Origin: Pegea sp. RAD2-039
Lineage: Eukaryota; Chordata; Thaliacea; Salpida; Salpidae
NCBI GenBank assembly: GCA_034620365.1
Contig: JAQGEQ010000363.1
Location: 2,108,001-2,172,000 of the forward strand
Direction: 5' to 3'
Length of the DNA stretch: 64,000 bases
Position 1 is the first letter of the stretch. Each line of letters opens with the position of its first letter. This document shows, piece after piece, positions 12,787-24,686 of this stretch. The notes beneath the pieces are model-generated. The model did not search any database and was not told the origin of the DNA. It saw nothing but the letters and a program-made list of their open reading frames with translations. The translations under genes and the position numbers were made by a program.

Positions 12787-14270
12787 TGGCTGGTGACACT
12801 AAAAATTTGTGATAGAAGCTATGGTGGACCCAGATAAAACTAGCAAGATCTTACGTTCAAATGTAAAGAAAAATCCTGATAAAAATCCGACACAATTTAC
12901 TTCACAAACGACTTCATCTAAACAAGCTTGCAATGGCAATTGCCAATCCTGCAATAAAATTTGCTCTGGTGAAGATTCGGCAATAGAATGCTTTAAATGT
13001 CTCTCCTGGTTTCATCTCACCTGTAGTGATGTGAGCAAAAAAAATTACGATATATTTGATAACAACCAGATTAAGCAAATGGGATTTAAATGGTTCTGCA
13101 TTAAACGTAGAACCATGGACACAACAGCTCCCTCATCTGATTCTAATCAAAACCTATTATCCAATTATTATTAGTAAATCTATATCCGCTGAATTATCCA
13201 AATTTAAATCGGAAATTGGTAAAGATGTTGCCAAGATCAACGAGAAAATTTCTAGTTTGTCTAAATCAATGAATGAACTGGATGCCTCTACAAAGAAACC
13301 AGTCACATGGGCCTCGGTGGTCGGTGATTCTAGCTCCTACAAAAATGCTAGTATGGTGCAGCTTCTTGCCAAGAAGGTCACCAAAATGCACAAAAAAACT
13401 TACTTTAGACCGTGAAGACAAAGAAAACAATGTCATCTTCTTTAATGTCTCTGAGACTGATAAAGATGATAACAGTAAGTTTTATAATCAAATGTGCTCT
13501 CAAAGCCTTGATTTTGTGGACGTACCAAAGATATCAATGACTAGACTTGGAGCTAAAAGCTCAGATCATCAAAGATTCATCATCATTCTTTTCAAGTTGT
13601 ACGTAGGTCCAATTTTCGAATACAATGTTAGTGCATAGATGCCATATCAAGTTAGTGATATCAAAAAAATCGAATCTGTTCAGACCATATTTACGAGATA
13701 AGTATGCAGGAAACTTAATATTAAATATGATAAATATAAACATCGTCTCGGCTTCTTAAATTTAGATACTTTGAAAATTCCGCGGATTAAATATGACTTA
13801 ATTCTTATTTTTAAAATTATCCACAATTTAGTTGACCTTCAGTTTGATGACTTCGTTTCCATTAGTCCATCCCTCAAAAGGACCTAATTTAGTATTTAGT
13901 TTTAAAACTTGTAAATTTCAGTTAGTTTGACAAGATGGTTTTAACCACATCTAATATATGTAATTGTTGAAAGGAAATTTATTTAAAAGATATTTTAAAT
14001 ACATGGTGCTATTGAAATTCTGTCTGTGACTGTCAATGTTATCTAAATCATTTAAAATTTCATTGATAATTGCTAAAAGCTAAAAAAATAAATCACCATG
14101 TAGTTGTTCATTGTTACATGCTTTGGGGACTACCGAAATGCTATGTGTTACATCTTTTGCTTTCTATATTTTTGACTAAATAGATGTTATTTGTGAGAAT
14201 GTGTGTGAGCGAAAGGTGCTCTCTTCAGGCACCCTCCTTTGCATTTACTGTAATAAATAAATTAATAATG
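12787..14270 (+). mobile_element. Internally deleted LINE (ORF1 joined to the 3' end of ORF2)
   Basis: The left part codes for a LINE ORF1 protein in three frames. It has an N-terminal PHD-type zinc finger (CNGNCQSCNKIC ... CFKCLSWFHLTC, 12940-13020), a coiled-coil segment (13170-13290), then an RNA-binding-like segment (NNVIFFNVSETDKDD near 13430). At about 13570-13590 the sequence jumps to the C-terminal end of the reverse-transcriptase ORF (LFKLYVGPIFEYNVSA), matching the end of the long LINE at 24.9 kb. Stops and at least two frameshifts (near 13140 and 13400) show it is dead as a protein gene. The 3' tail (14192-14270) matches the other LINE and the SINE and ends in AATAAATAA. The endonuclease and most of the reverse transcriptase are missing. 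Confidence 0.8.
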
Positions 14271-15330
14271 TCCAACTTATTTGTTATTAGAAATAATTCA
14301 AATATTAACCTCCATAAAAATGAAAAAAGATTTATATGAAAAGTCATAAAAGTTTCGAAAAGAAAGTTTTCTAACTGTTGATCATTTTGAATTAATATTC
14401 TAAATTCATAAATGAAAAACATTTTAAAGATTTTATTCAAATCTTTAAATTTTTACCTTTTTTGTTTCCTTTTCATGATGAATGTTTTGTCTTACCATTT
14501 AGATTATTGCAATCTTTTTTTTTCTTCTTTTTTTTATCTTTTCTCGATTAACCTTCTTTATTTATGCCTTTGTTTTTTCTTGTAATTCTGTTCTTTAAAT
14601 ACTTTTAATAGCTTTTTCACTACTTTTAATAGTGAATCACTGTTACTTTTATTAGTTTTTGGGTTTATCCTCTAATTTAACTATATTTGTAAATTATAAA
14701 GACTCTTCTATTTTTACTAAAGTATCTTTGTATTGTATTATAATTTCTAGATGCCATATTTTACCAGTTTGTGTTTTAACTATTAAAAATTAATTGTTTT
14801 AATCTTTATAATTTTAATGGATAAATGTAACATCATAATTAACTTTTCTACTTTAGTTGTTTATTTTCCCATAAAAATTGCTTTTGAATTGATTTTTTTT
14901 AGTTTAGCAAAACCAATAAATAAAACCAATAGTACAAAATATTTTAGAAGATTACTGAAAGTAATTTTTTGAAAGAAGAAATCAAATAGTGCAAGATGGT
15001 ATACGCCTACTCCTGAAAAGCGCCATAACTAAAAATGGACCGGTAAAAAAGGATTTTCAGATGGTTGATCAACATAAAATTTGACTTACTTGATGAAAAT
15101 TTACCAGCCTTGGACTAAAATTTAAAATAACAAAAAGAGAAAATTCGAAAAGGTTACGAAAAAAACAGTCCACCGCTAAATTTTTTATTTTGTTTTGCAA
15201 ACATTTTTTTAACAATAAATCGGTAGTAGCAATTAGTTACCAACCATCTCAATAAAAAGCTTATATCTGTTTGATGCAATATATATTGTGGTATTCATGC
15301 CGCATCCGGGTAATTTGTTACTTCCGAAAT
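14271..15330. other. A+T-rich intergenic DNA
   Basis: T-rich tracts (14510-14580) and no recognisable gene. A more complex patch at 14990-15070 and 15290-15345 (containing CGCCTACTCC and CGCATCCGGG) could be decayed repeat sequence, but I cannot assign it. Confidence 0.4.
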
Positions 15331-15900
15331 GATAACTGTTGTTGTACTTGCGAGTGCGCATTGGCAGCTTTCTCTATCAAGTGAGTCGAGATACTTTAAT
15401 AGAAAGCAATAAAATTGTCGAATCTGACTACATCTATTTTTCAGTTCATTTATTTGTTAAAATTATTCACGGTTTTTGCCATCTTAACTTCATAGAATAC
15501 TTTAAAGATCGCAATCTCCCTTAAGTCCCTTCATTTAAAATTAAAGCTCGTGGAGTAGCAGCTTTTTTAATAGGGTTTGAATTTCTCTTCCCGATTTCAT
15601 CACTGCATCAAAATCTATTGAATCTTTTAAAGTTTTGTTAAAAGAACAAGATTTAAGTGTTTTTTAACAAGTGATATGTAACACTGCCAGTTTCCTCACT
15701 TTCCTCATCTATTTTGTCATATTAGATTTATAATTTAAGTTTTACCTTTGCTTTTACGGGTTTATATTCTTTATGTATTAATTTTATATAGTTATACCCA
15801 AGACCTTTCAAACACCACTTTGCTCGTACTATTTAGTTTTTTTCCACTACAAGAGCTGTTCAATTTGTCACTTGTAGCCTGCGTTGAATAAATAAATAAC
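15331..15900 (+). mobile_element. 3' remnant of a second LINE
   Basis: The translation in broken frames gives the end of a non-LTR reverse-transcriptase ORF: FVKIIHG near 15457, then after frame breaks a segment equal to the conserved arginine-valine-WNSLP box, with a stop in place of the tryptophan (RV*ISLPDF, about 15570-15600), then SIESFKVLLKE. It ends in TTGAATAAATAAATAA near 15890. The sequence differs from the LINE at 24.9 kb, so it belongs to another family or is much older. It is a pseudogenic fragment. Confidence 0.5.
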
Positions 15901-17791
15901 AATTGCAGTTGTGCTAGTGTATAATACACGTCTAACTCATATAATCACTTCACTCTTAGCTTAGACTATTTATGTTGTTTTTACAGTAGTTTGTCTTGAT
16001 ATTAATTATTTAGATTTAACTTAAAGATCTATTTTAAAAGCCAGTACACCTGCCGAATTTATGTTGGTTTTTTTTCTTCTAAAAAGTTGTTTAATGAAGT
16101 TGTTTACCTCTCTAGCAAAACCTAAAGCTTAAAAAGAGCATTTTTTATGAATCAAACTAGTGTTTTCTAAAACATATATGCAAATATGGATACATTATGT
16201 TATTTCTCAATTTCCTTTGGGTTCGTGTTTCAACTGATTGATAAAACTGGCTGTTTTTAAAGTTCTTAAAAGGATAAACCGCAAAATAAGACGAACACAT
16301 TTACTTAAAATACTTAAAGAAAAAATAATAAGCTGAATAATGATTAGGAAGGTAGAAACCCAAAACATCTTGTTAATTACGGGTACAAAAGTTTGATAAT
16401 AAATGTATTTCTTATAAAAATTATAATTTTTTCAAACTAAAGTATATAGCCAATTCTTCAAGTTATATTTTTAATAATTTGTTTTTTTATTTGAGTTACT
16501 TAATTTGAATTTTTAAGTTTTTCTTAAAATAAATTACAATACTTTTCGTCTAAATAGCTGCTATTATAAAGTAGTTTTAAGGCTTGGAGAAAATACTGTA
16601 TTCATATTTTCTGAGAAGTTCTAACGATTTCTTAAACCAACAGTTTATCAATTACATGATAAGTTATCATTTTGATTTCTTTTTTCACCTGTAATCTTCT
16701 CAAATCTTTATTAGTCAATGTTTTTATTATATTGTGATGAGTAAATATAACCAAAAAACTAAAAAACATTTAACAGTTTTGAACTAAGAAAGACTGGGTA
16801 GAAAAACAATTTAGTATCAAATTATTAAAAAAGTTGACTGACTGCTAAAAGATAACAAATTAATCATTTTTAAATCTATCAAAGAGAAACTAGTTATATG
16901 TAGTACTCCAAAAAGTTTTAAGTAACTTAATTGATACAAAATAAGTTTGAAAGTTTAATTTAGATCAGATGTATCCTAAAACTTTAACAAATATTTAATA
17001 ATCATAAAAAATATCTTCAATTCAGGTGTTTGGTAATGCAAGGGAAGTTCTAACTTGTTTTTATTAGTAAGAAACGTCTAGCAAGTAATGTAATATGATA
17101 CACACATTAGTTAGCTGCTTTAATTTATTTAACAGACCATAAAAATTGTCGGCAAAAGACTTTGAAAGTTCAATAGTAAAACATCAAACTGCATATCAAC
17201 AAATACGTGTGCTTACAAGCGTCTAAAGGTGCAGTAGTTGGTGAATTTAATGAGTAACCAAAAGATTAAGTTGTAATAAGTGGTATAAGCTCAAAGATAG
17301 CATTCTAGCATGATAGTATATACCTAGATTGAAAACGAAGCGACCTACTAACAGCCTATTTGAAAAGATTTCATTTAAGTGTTTATGTTTGCAGTAGAAA
17401 GAGGTACTAATAACAGTTTTGAATTAAATACTTGAGTGTTTAAATGAACATGAATCTGATGAAGATTAATATGCAAAAATTGAGAACATTGTAGATCGAT
17501 CTTACATGGAGTCATAAGAATATATAAGAAGTACTTCAAGAGTTTGTGTATGGACTTAAGTTGGCAATGCTAAAATGGAGTTAATTGTATTTGTTCTTAC
17601 GATGAAAAAGATGTTTCCTAGAAAAGAAATTAAGTTTGATTCGTTTGTTAAACAATTGATGGTTTTATAAACAATCTATGATCATTAAAATAAAGTCAAA
17701 TTATCAAATTGATGAATATCAGTTAAAGATTTAGTAAATAATTGAAACTAATCTCAAAAGTTGAATGAAGTTTGGAAGTAATATCAGTTCT
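15901..17791. other. Intergenic DNA downstream of hexokinase 1
   Basis: A+T-rich, with no supported coding region. The right end holds the 3' flank of the minus-strand hexokinase. No repeat family is recognised. Confidence 0.5.
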
Positions 17792-20700
17792 TCAACTAAC
17801 TTTAATCATCCGATCAGCAACTGCAGTGACTAAAGCAGCACCTTTTCCACTTCCATCATATGACAAAGTACATTCTACTTGAATATTTTCGCTTCTACAC
17901 AAGTCATCTGTCATTTTAGTCATCATGCTGGCAAAAGTTGGATGCTTCTTGTAAACAGTCCCATCAACACCAACAGTCAGTTTACAAACTTCATCAGCTT
18001 TGACTCTTCCGCTGTTTCGTTCATTCTCAGCGATTTTGTGAGCAATAGCAGCGATACCTTCAATTAATTTGATTGTTTAATAGTGCTAACAGGTAAAGTG
18101 TTAACTGGTTTTATTTACAATGACCGAAATACTTGAAGAAAACAAACTTAAAGTGAGCTATTTGACCTTTCATCTACATTTTTAAATAACTTAGTGGCAG
18201 TCAAACATGTGCTTGGCTGTGATTGGTTAGTTTTGAGGAAACGCCCAATTGCTGAGTGGATGAATGACTTTTGTGTAAAAATAAACGGAGAAAAAGAAAT
18301 CTCATTTACAAATAGGAAAGAATTTAGTGGATGGTAACTCACTTTAAATAATTGATAACTAAATAAAAGTATTATTATAAAAAATTTACAGAATATTGAT
18401 GAAAAACTTGGAAATTAAGAAAAGAAGAAATTGATGAACAACACACTTGAAGAATTTTTATCAAATTTGTTTTTGCTTGAGGCTTTCTTTTATGGTTTTT
18501 GATCTCAAGTTGACCATGATAACATTTCAAAACAAATTTCTAAAAGTTCAACTAAAATGTTGTCAAAAAATAGAGAATTCAGTAGGGAAGTTCAAATTAT
18601 TTTATGAAAAAGATCAGAAAATTGAAATTATTTTATGTAAAACTGACGAGGAAAGATTTGGAAATAATCTAATTTGTAACCCACAAGTTAAATACAAAAT
18701 TCATTTGATAGTTTTTACATAATTTATTCAAAACATATTTATCAAATAAAATTAAAAAAAAGACATCACAAATTTCTTTACAAAATATTTAAAATCTTTT
18801 TTAGTAAAATAAAAGAATTGGATAAAAAAAGATGCCAGAATAAAAGTCATGAGACTACACCCCCCCTCTTCATTCCAGAACACATTCAAGTATCCCGTGA
18901 CTACAAAACCACGCGAGAAAAATATTTCTAATTTTATCAGATGGATTTAAGTATGATACTTGAAATTCTACTATATCTACTTCGATGATGATAAAGCAAC
19001 ATTTAAATACCTGAGGCACACAGATGAGCCGCCCTTCTTGATACAGCTTGACATACTCTAGTCACAATCTCACAGTCAGCTCGGTTAGCCTCCAATATAT
19101 TGAGTGAAGCTAGTACGTTCTGAGTAGCAGTCATGTCACTGGCACTATAAAAAAGTGAAGTTAATAACAGATGTTGACTTGTATTCACTACACCGCTGAC
19201 ATTTTAGTTGCAAATTTAAATGATTTTTTAATTGTGGAAATATTTATAAACTTTTACTTGAAGATTTGATTATTTATAAACAATGAAAAGTCCAATTAAA
19301 GCATTTAACATTATATAAGAAGTAGTTTGAAAACTTTAACATGCTTTTTGTTAGAAAGTTGCCTATTCAATTTGAAAATATAATCAGATGAAACAAGATA
19401 TGGATAAACTGAGCTATTGTTTGTATACTCTTATAATAAAATGGTAGAATCATCTAAAATATTAAAGTGTTTAGTAATATTTATGCAGTTTCAAGCACAC
19501 ACTAAATACCAAAGCACAATTACTCATGCAGAAAGTTATTGACAAAAGCAAGATGTAGCAGTGAAAAGAACCACAGACCAGAGTAATAACTGGTTTCTAT
19601 TTCAATTTGACTAATAAAAGAAGACAAACTAATATAATTCTCACAAAGAGACACCACCACATGCAATAGAAAATCTAGAAGTTTTATCAAATTAAAGAAA
19701 GCGAAAGATAAGCGAAAAGGTGCACCGTAAGCTGGTACGAACCCTATTTCATCATGAACAGAGTCTTCCATTAATCTTCGCAATTCTGTGATGTCTCTAA
19801 TTAACAACATACAATGAAAAATGAAACAAAACAAAAAGTGAAAGATGCAGAACTAGAAGAAGAAATGCTCAGATGATCATGCCAGTGATTAGCTACGGAT
19901 AGAGCTGACATATTGGTTTAGTAACTTACTAGCTGTTTGTATGTGTCTCATTCATGTTGGTATTCAAATGCGAAGGTCTAAAGTCGATAAAAGGTTTGTT
20001 TATGAGGTTTTGAAAAGACACGATTACAGAAATGAGTTGCAAAAGTAATCGTAATAAGGTTATCAGATACGATTGTAACAACTTCACCTTACATCAGCAT
20101 TATCAAAAAGCTACTAAGAAACGATTTGATGAATTTGATGAGCAAACACATATCTTATCATTTATACTTTTTGTTAAAAGAACATAAAACAAATATCGTG
20201 CCAGCTGGTTTACTAAATGAAACATTTAATCACAACATTTGATATAAAAGTTATGTAAGAAATTAGAAGATTTTATCGAGCAAGTTGTGATGATATATGA
20301 GCTTACCCTTCAATCTGAGAAACAAAAGAAGTTTCAAACTTTCCACTGGTAGATAGAGCAGGCGATAACTTGCCATTGAACAACACACCACTTTTGGTTA
20401 GATCACAAAGCACCAATCTTACAATCTCACCCAAATACATGCCACTAATCATCTTTTCGAATCTGATATTCAATGAAGGTTTCTCAAATAAATTAGAACA
20501 ATTAGAAGATGACAACTAACAGTTGACGACCAATATTCATTGAAGTTTCATCTACTAAACGATCATATTCATTTCGAAAGTCATCCAGAGCTCCGTCATC
20601 TCCAAATGCTCCCCATTCCATGTTGATGCACATTTGACCTTCTTTTTGTGAGATCAGCTCCACATTTTGTGAGTCTTCCATGTAACATGCATTACTACCA

Positions 20701-22739
20701 GTACCTAGTAAGAGATCAATTACAAATGCTTGAAAGAAATCGAACAAGAAATTCATCTCAAAGATAGCATCAAAATTTACAAATAAATCAACTTAAATAT
20801 TCTGATAAATAGTTTGATTTGTGAAACTATAATGCTGAGTTGACTATAAAGTTGCAACAAAACATTTGATGATTAAATAAAGTCAAATTACAAATCATAA
20901 CTTTAGTACAAGGTAGTAGACTCTAAGTTATTACTAAAAAGTACTTAATATGGTCAACAAGATTACAAATCACTTTAGAGGAATCAAAAATTGTATCAAT
21001 AAAAATTCAAGATGCTGTCCAATCTTACCAATGATTAATCCAATCTGACAGTTAGGATTAGTATGAGCGCAAGACATAAGTGTTCCAACTGTATCATTGA
21101 CAACTGCAACTACATTGCATTGTATATCCTGAAATATTTAATAAAATATTTACAAAAATATCAACTTAATATTGAAAAATAAGATTTGTTTTACTAAAAC
21201 TTTTACAATTGACCTTAGATCTCATGTACTTAACTACTAAGTGTACTTGTCTAAGAAACTGAAAAACTTACTCCTCTTCTTTTGATGGCATCTTTCAGCA
21301 TTGTAACAACATTCTTACCAACAACTCCTTTTGCTGTGAAACCTTTTGTCCATGTTATGAGTGTAGCCTGATAATAAAATACATTTGTTTGAAAATTTCA
21401 AGAGTAACTATCAAAAATCAATCAGCTTACACTGTCCAAGTTATCTTGTTTACAAGGGAAAGAGAATGTGAATCCAACTGGTAGAACAGAATCTTTTAAA
21501 CCGAGTCTATTCAAGAAATCAGCCATGCAAGCAGCAATGTGGTCAAAGAGCTACAATAAATAAATTGAATAAATCTCAATTACAAAATATAACTGATATA
21601 ATTACCTTATCACCATCACCAGTTATTACAGATTCTGACATTTTATAAATTTGACTGTCCATTTCAATATTAGCCTCATCATCAAGTTTTACATGCAAAA
21701 CCCGAAAGTTAGTCCCACCAAGGTCCAAAGCCAAAAAGTTGCCTCTTTCTTAAATAAAAGATTGAAAATTACATTTCTCAAATGTTATACAACTAAATGT
21801 TGATAAAAACAATGTCAGTTGTATAATTATTTAACCTTGTAGCTCAAGAAATTGATGAAAATTATAAGTGGCAATTACTATATACCCAAATACAAAACTG
21901 GGGAATACCTGAACCATCTGGTAGATGGGTTACGTATGATGGTATCATCTTAACTTTAGCAATAGGGTTAGTGTCTTTAGAGAGACCTTTCAACATTTCA
22001 AGGTTCATTCTTTTCATAATTGCTTCACAGCTATTAAAATCAAGTTTTAGGTTGTCTTCAATCTTTTGTATCTAAATTTAGAAAAAAATTCATTAATAAA
22101 TAAATATATTAAAAGGAAATAGAGGAAAATATATTTTAAGTTAAAAACAAAAGTTACTCTTAAACAAATATTAATAGTTTGAAAGTAAATTAGTAAAAAA
22201 TAAATATTTATTTTTAAGTAATCAATTAAATAACTTCTTCCCTAATGTTTACAAGTTAATATAACTTTGATTGTTGAGTTATTCAAAGAATTTTTTATAA
22301 ATTTTATAAAAGAAATTAAAGAAAAGTAAAAAAAAACAAAATATATAATTTGAAAAATACCATAAAAACAAATCATATGAGATTTAACTTAAATTTTTTC
22401 TTTGAAGCATTACCATTAGAGTAAAATAAATCAATTAAAACCAAAATTATACTTATTAAAAAGTATTTAATTAATTAATTATAATTAATTAAAAATTAAT
22501 AAATAGTAACAATTTTATAGATTAAAGTACAATACTGTTGATGCCTTATAAGAATTGACAAACAACATTAATTCATATTAAGATTGTTTTTTTAGTTTTA
22601 TAAAAATTTAGTACTAATAAAAATTAATTAATTTAAAAAATAATATTAATTCTAATCTAAATAAAAATTAAAAACAAAATACCTTTTTTTCAACTTGAAC
22701 ATCTAAAGCATGATGAGTTGCTGGAAATTTGGGGTTCAT
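17792..22739 (-). CDS. Hexokinase, left paralogue (10 exons, 472 residues)
   Basis: Hexokinase phosphorylates glucose and other hexoses with ATP at the entry to glycolysis. Exons in transcription order: 22683-22739, 21909-22071, 21606-21748, 21431-21550, 21272-21367, 21029-21128, 20521-20704, 20307-20462, 19011-19144, 17792-18057 (1419 nt). Landmarks: phosphate-binding [12 protein letters not shown], substrate-binding [23 protein letters not shown] with the catalytic aspartate, [31 protein letters not shown] and the closing DGSGKGAA. The length is that of a single 50-kDa hexokinase unit. It has no N-terminal targeting peptide. Exon lengths are the same as in the paralogue at 30.3 kb. Exon 4 to exon 7 and part of exon 10, introns included, are nearly identical to that copy (see the repeats). 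Intron 9 holds a possible MITE. Intron 8 holds a possible 54-nt in-frame cassette exon. Confidence 0.92.
17931..18106 (-). repeat. Near-identical tract 2 shared by the hexokinases, left copy
   Basis: It pairs with 33022-33199 on the other strand. It covers the end of intron 9, the acceptor and the first part of exon 10. I see essentially no differences until CAACTTTTGC, after which the genes diverge at once inside the exon. Confidence 0.8.
18152..18343. mobile_element. Possible TTAA-flanked MITE in hexokinase intron 9
   Basis: A 192-bp segment is bounded by imperfect terminal inverted repeats (AGTGAGCTA at the left, TAACTCACT at the right). TTAA stands directly outside each end (18148-18151 and 18344-18347), the target duplication expected of piggyBac-type elements. 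It has no coding capacity. The matching intron of the right-hand hexokinase is much shorter and lacks it. TTAA is common in A+T-rich DNA, so the assignment is tentative. Confidence 0.4.
20586..21482 (-). repeat. Near-identical tract 1 shared by the hexokinases, left copy
   Basis: It pairs with 31080-31992 on the other strand. It runs from the second half of exon 4 (CCAGTTGGATTCACATTC) through introns 4, 5 and 6 into exon 7 (GACGGAGCTCTGGAT). Introns match almost base for base, apart from a small insertion of about 15 bases in the right copy near 31660-31675. Both ends fall inside exons. Confidence 0.9.
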
Positions 22740-22990
22740 ATTTATTATTGTTAAAAAATTATTTAACGAATTAGCTTAAAAATTTGTTCTGTAATAAAAA
22801 TATTATGAAAAAACGATAATATCTGGAATATCAAGTACTAGTAAATCACAACACTGACTACTTTACGCTGCACATGGTAATATAAGCGAAGAGAAGGCCT
22901 TACGTAAACATACAACTAATGAGTCATACATGGGCGTGTATGATACATCGATCGTTAGCCAATGAAAAGTGAGCAAGGTTTGTACTCATT
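22740..22990 (-). promoter_or_regulatory. Probable promoter region of hexokinase 1
   Basis: The 250 bases upstream of the start codon include a less A+T-rich patch with sites that resemble animal regulatory motifs: TTACGTAA (22900-22907, CRE/bZIP-like), TGAGTCA (22920-22926, AP-1-like) and CCAAT (22959-22963). No clear TATA box was chosen. Motif matches alone are weak evidence. Confidence 0.3.
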
Positions 22991-24686
22991 ATATCGTTAT
23001 TAAACCAGCGCTGTCATGAAAACTTAATATTATTTTGAATGTTCTTTTAACCAAATACAAATTTACTTAATTTTTATTAAAAATGAAACAATTAATTTAA
23101 TTTGTTGTCCTAGTATTTGTGTAAATTTAGTCATATTGGGAATTCAATTTATACCATACAAGTTTTCTATAATTATGACTTAATTGTAACCTTTACATCT
23201 AAATATAAAATTAGTCTCGTGGAAAATCTGTAATGGTGTTGTAATAGTGTAATGGTAAACTACTAAGCTATGCAAAACAAAATTGTTCAAGTTTAAAGTA
23301 TTTTAATATCTGCCAATAAAAAGAAAAACATTTAAGCCGTGACCAACCTTATAAAAATAGCTATAATAATTTCATTCCTATGAACAAGCTGAAAGTTCAA
23401 ACTTTTATGAGTTTATTTCCTCATTGGACTTTCAGCTTAGTGTAAATAGAAATTATTTTTCTCAACAGAAAAAAGTATCTTTATTTATTTTACCATAAAT
23501 TTATAAACAAGAAAGTACAATTTCATATTTGTTAAAAATATTTTTAAACTAAAAAATAACTAGTTTATTCTCAATTTGACTATAATAAGTTATACAAATA
23601 TGGTGCAAATAAGTAGCTCCTCAATAAATTATAGTATGCTATTACTTTGAATTTATATAAATAACTTATATAACATATTTGTTAGTCTAGTCATTTGCCT
23701 TAAGAGATTATCATTAAAAGAAATTCAATTACTAGAAAGTATCTTTCCGATAAAAAAGTGATTTCTTTTGTTTGTTAATGGTTTGATGAGATTAATTAAA
23801 ACAAATATATGAAAATGACTTATCAAGTACCATGTTTCGGTAAATATTAGCCTTTGACAATTATAACTTAATTGTAAACTTAAAAAAACTACTATGCAAA
23901 TTATAGAATGACAGCAAACTTCTAGTAACACAAACCACTCGTGACTTTACTAGTCAATATAGTTTTAGCAGATGTAACTGTTAAATTATTTATTAATGAT
24001 TTTCTCCTTGCTCGGTAGTAAGAATATCTGTTCAAAAAAGCTACTAGTGAAAGTTCAATGTGTATTTTGTGCCTAGAGCACTATTTGTAAAATAACTAAA
24101 CCAAAAATCTCTATAAAAAACTTTGAGTACATTTAGTTTAAGCATTTAAAAAAAAAATTTTTAGACAACAACACAAAAGATTAAATAAGAATTAAATAAA
24201 ACCGACAAGCTGTTTTATTTCATGTAACTATTTAGAAGCAATTGTTTTTTTTTATTATTTATAAAAGATTTAAAGTTGGTTGTAAACTAATGGGGACCAA
24301 AATAAAAAAGGGGAAAATCTTCTAAGAAACCTATGGCATAGTAAGTAAAGATTTGCTAGTATGTTGTCTAAGCGATTTCATAGTTTTAAAGCCGTGTTTT
24401 GCTTTAGAGAGTATTTAATTAAACTTTGGAAGAAGCCACTTAAACGGATTATTTAACAAAACATTGATAAAGAACTTCCTCTAGTATACAATAATTTCAA
24501 TAATTTGTAAATCATAGTAGTAAATGAAATTTACAAAAATTATTTTAATTTAGTTTATTTTTACAGCTTGACAACTTTTGAACTTGTAAAAATATTTTCC
24601 AAAGTTTTCAAACCTTGTTCAATCTTGGATAATGATAAAAGTTTTTCTAAATAATTGCATCTTCATCCATGACAATAATTCAAACT
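22991..24686. other. Intergenic DNA between hexokinase 1 and the LINE
   Basis: A+T-rich, no supported gene. It contains one hairpin-forming inverted repeat at 23386-23438 (separate entry). Confidence 0.5.
23386..23438. repeat. Short hairpin-forming inverted repeat
   Basis: AAGCTGAAAGTTCAA pairs with TTGGACTTTCAGCTT over 15 positions (one G-T). A second stem forms inside it, between ATGAG and CTCAT. The whole is about 53 bases, with a 6-base bulge on the left arm and a small loop. Its size suits a microRNA-like hairpin, but the bulge is large and no conserved microRNA is recognised. Confidence 0.35.

Noticed and set aside
18447..18722. Plus-strand frame of 91 codons inside hexokinase 1 intron 9
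   Set aside because: Biased towards K, F, L and I with no motif, antisense to the intron, and absent from the other hexokinase copy.
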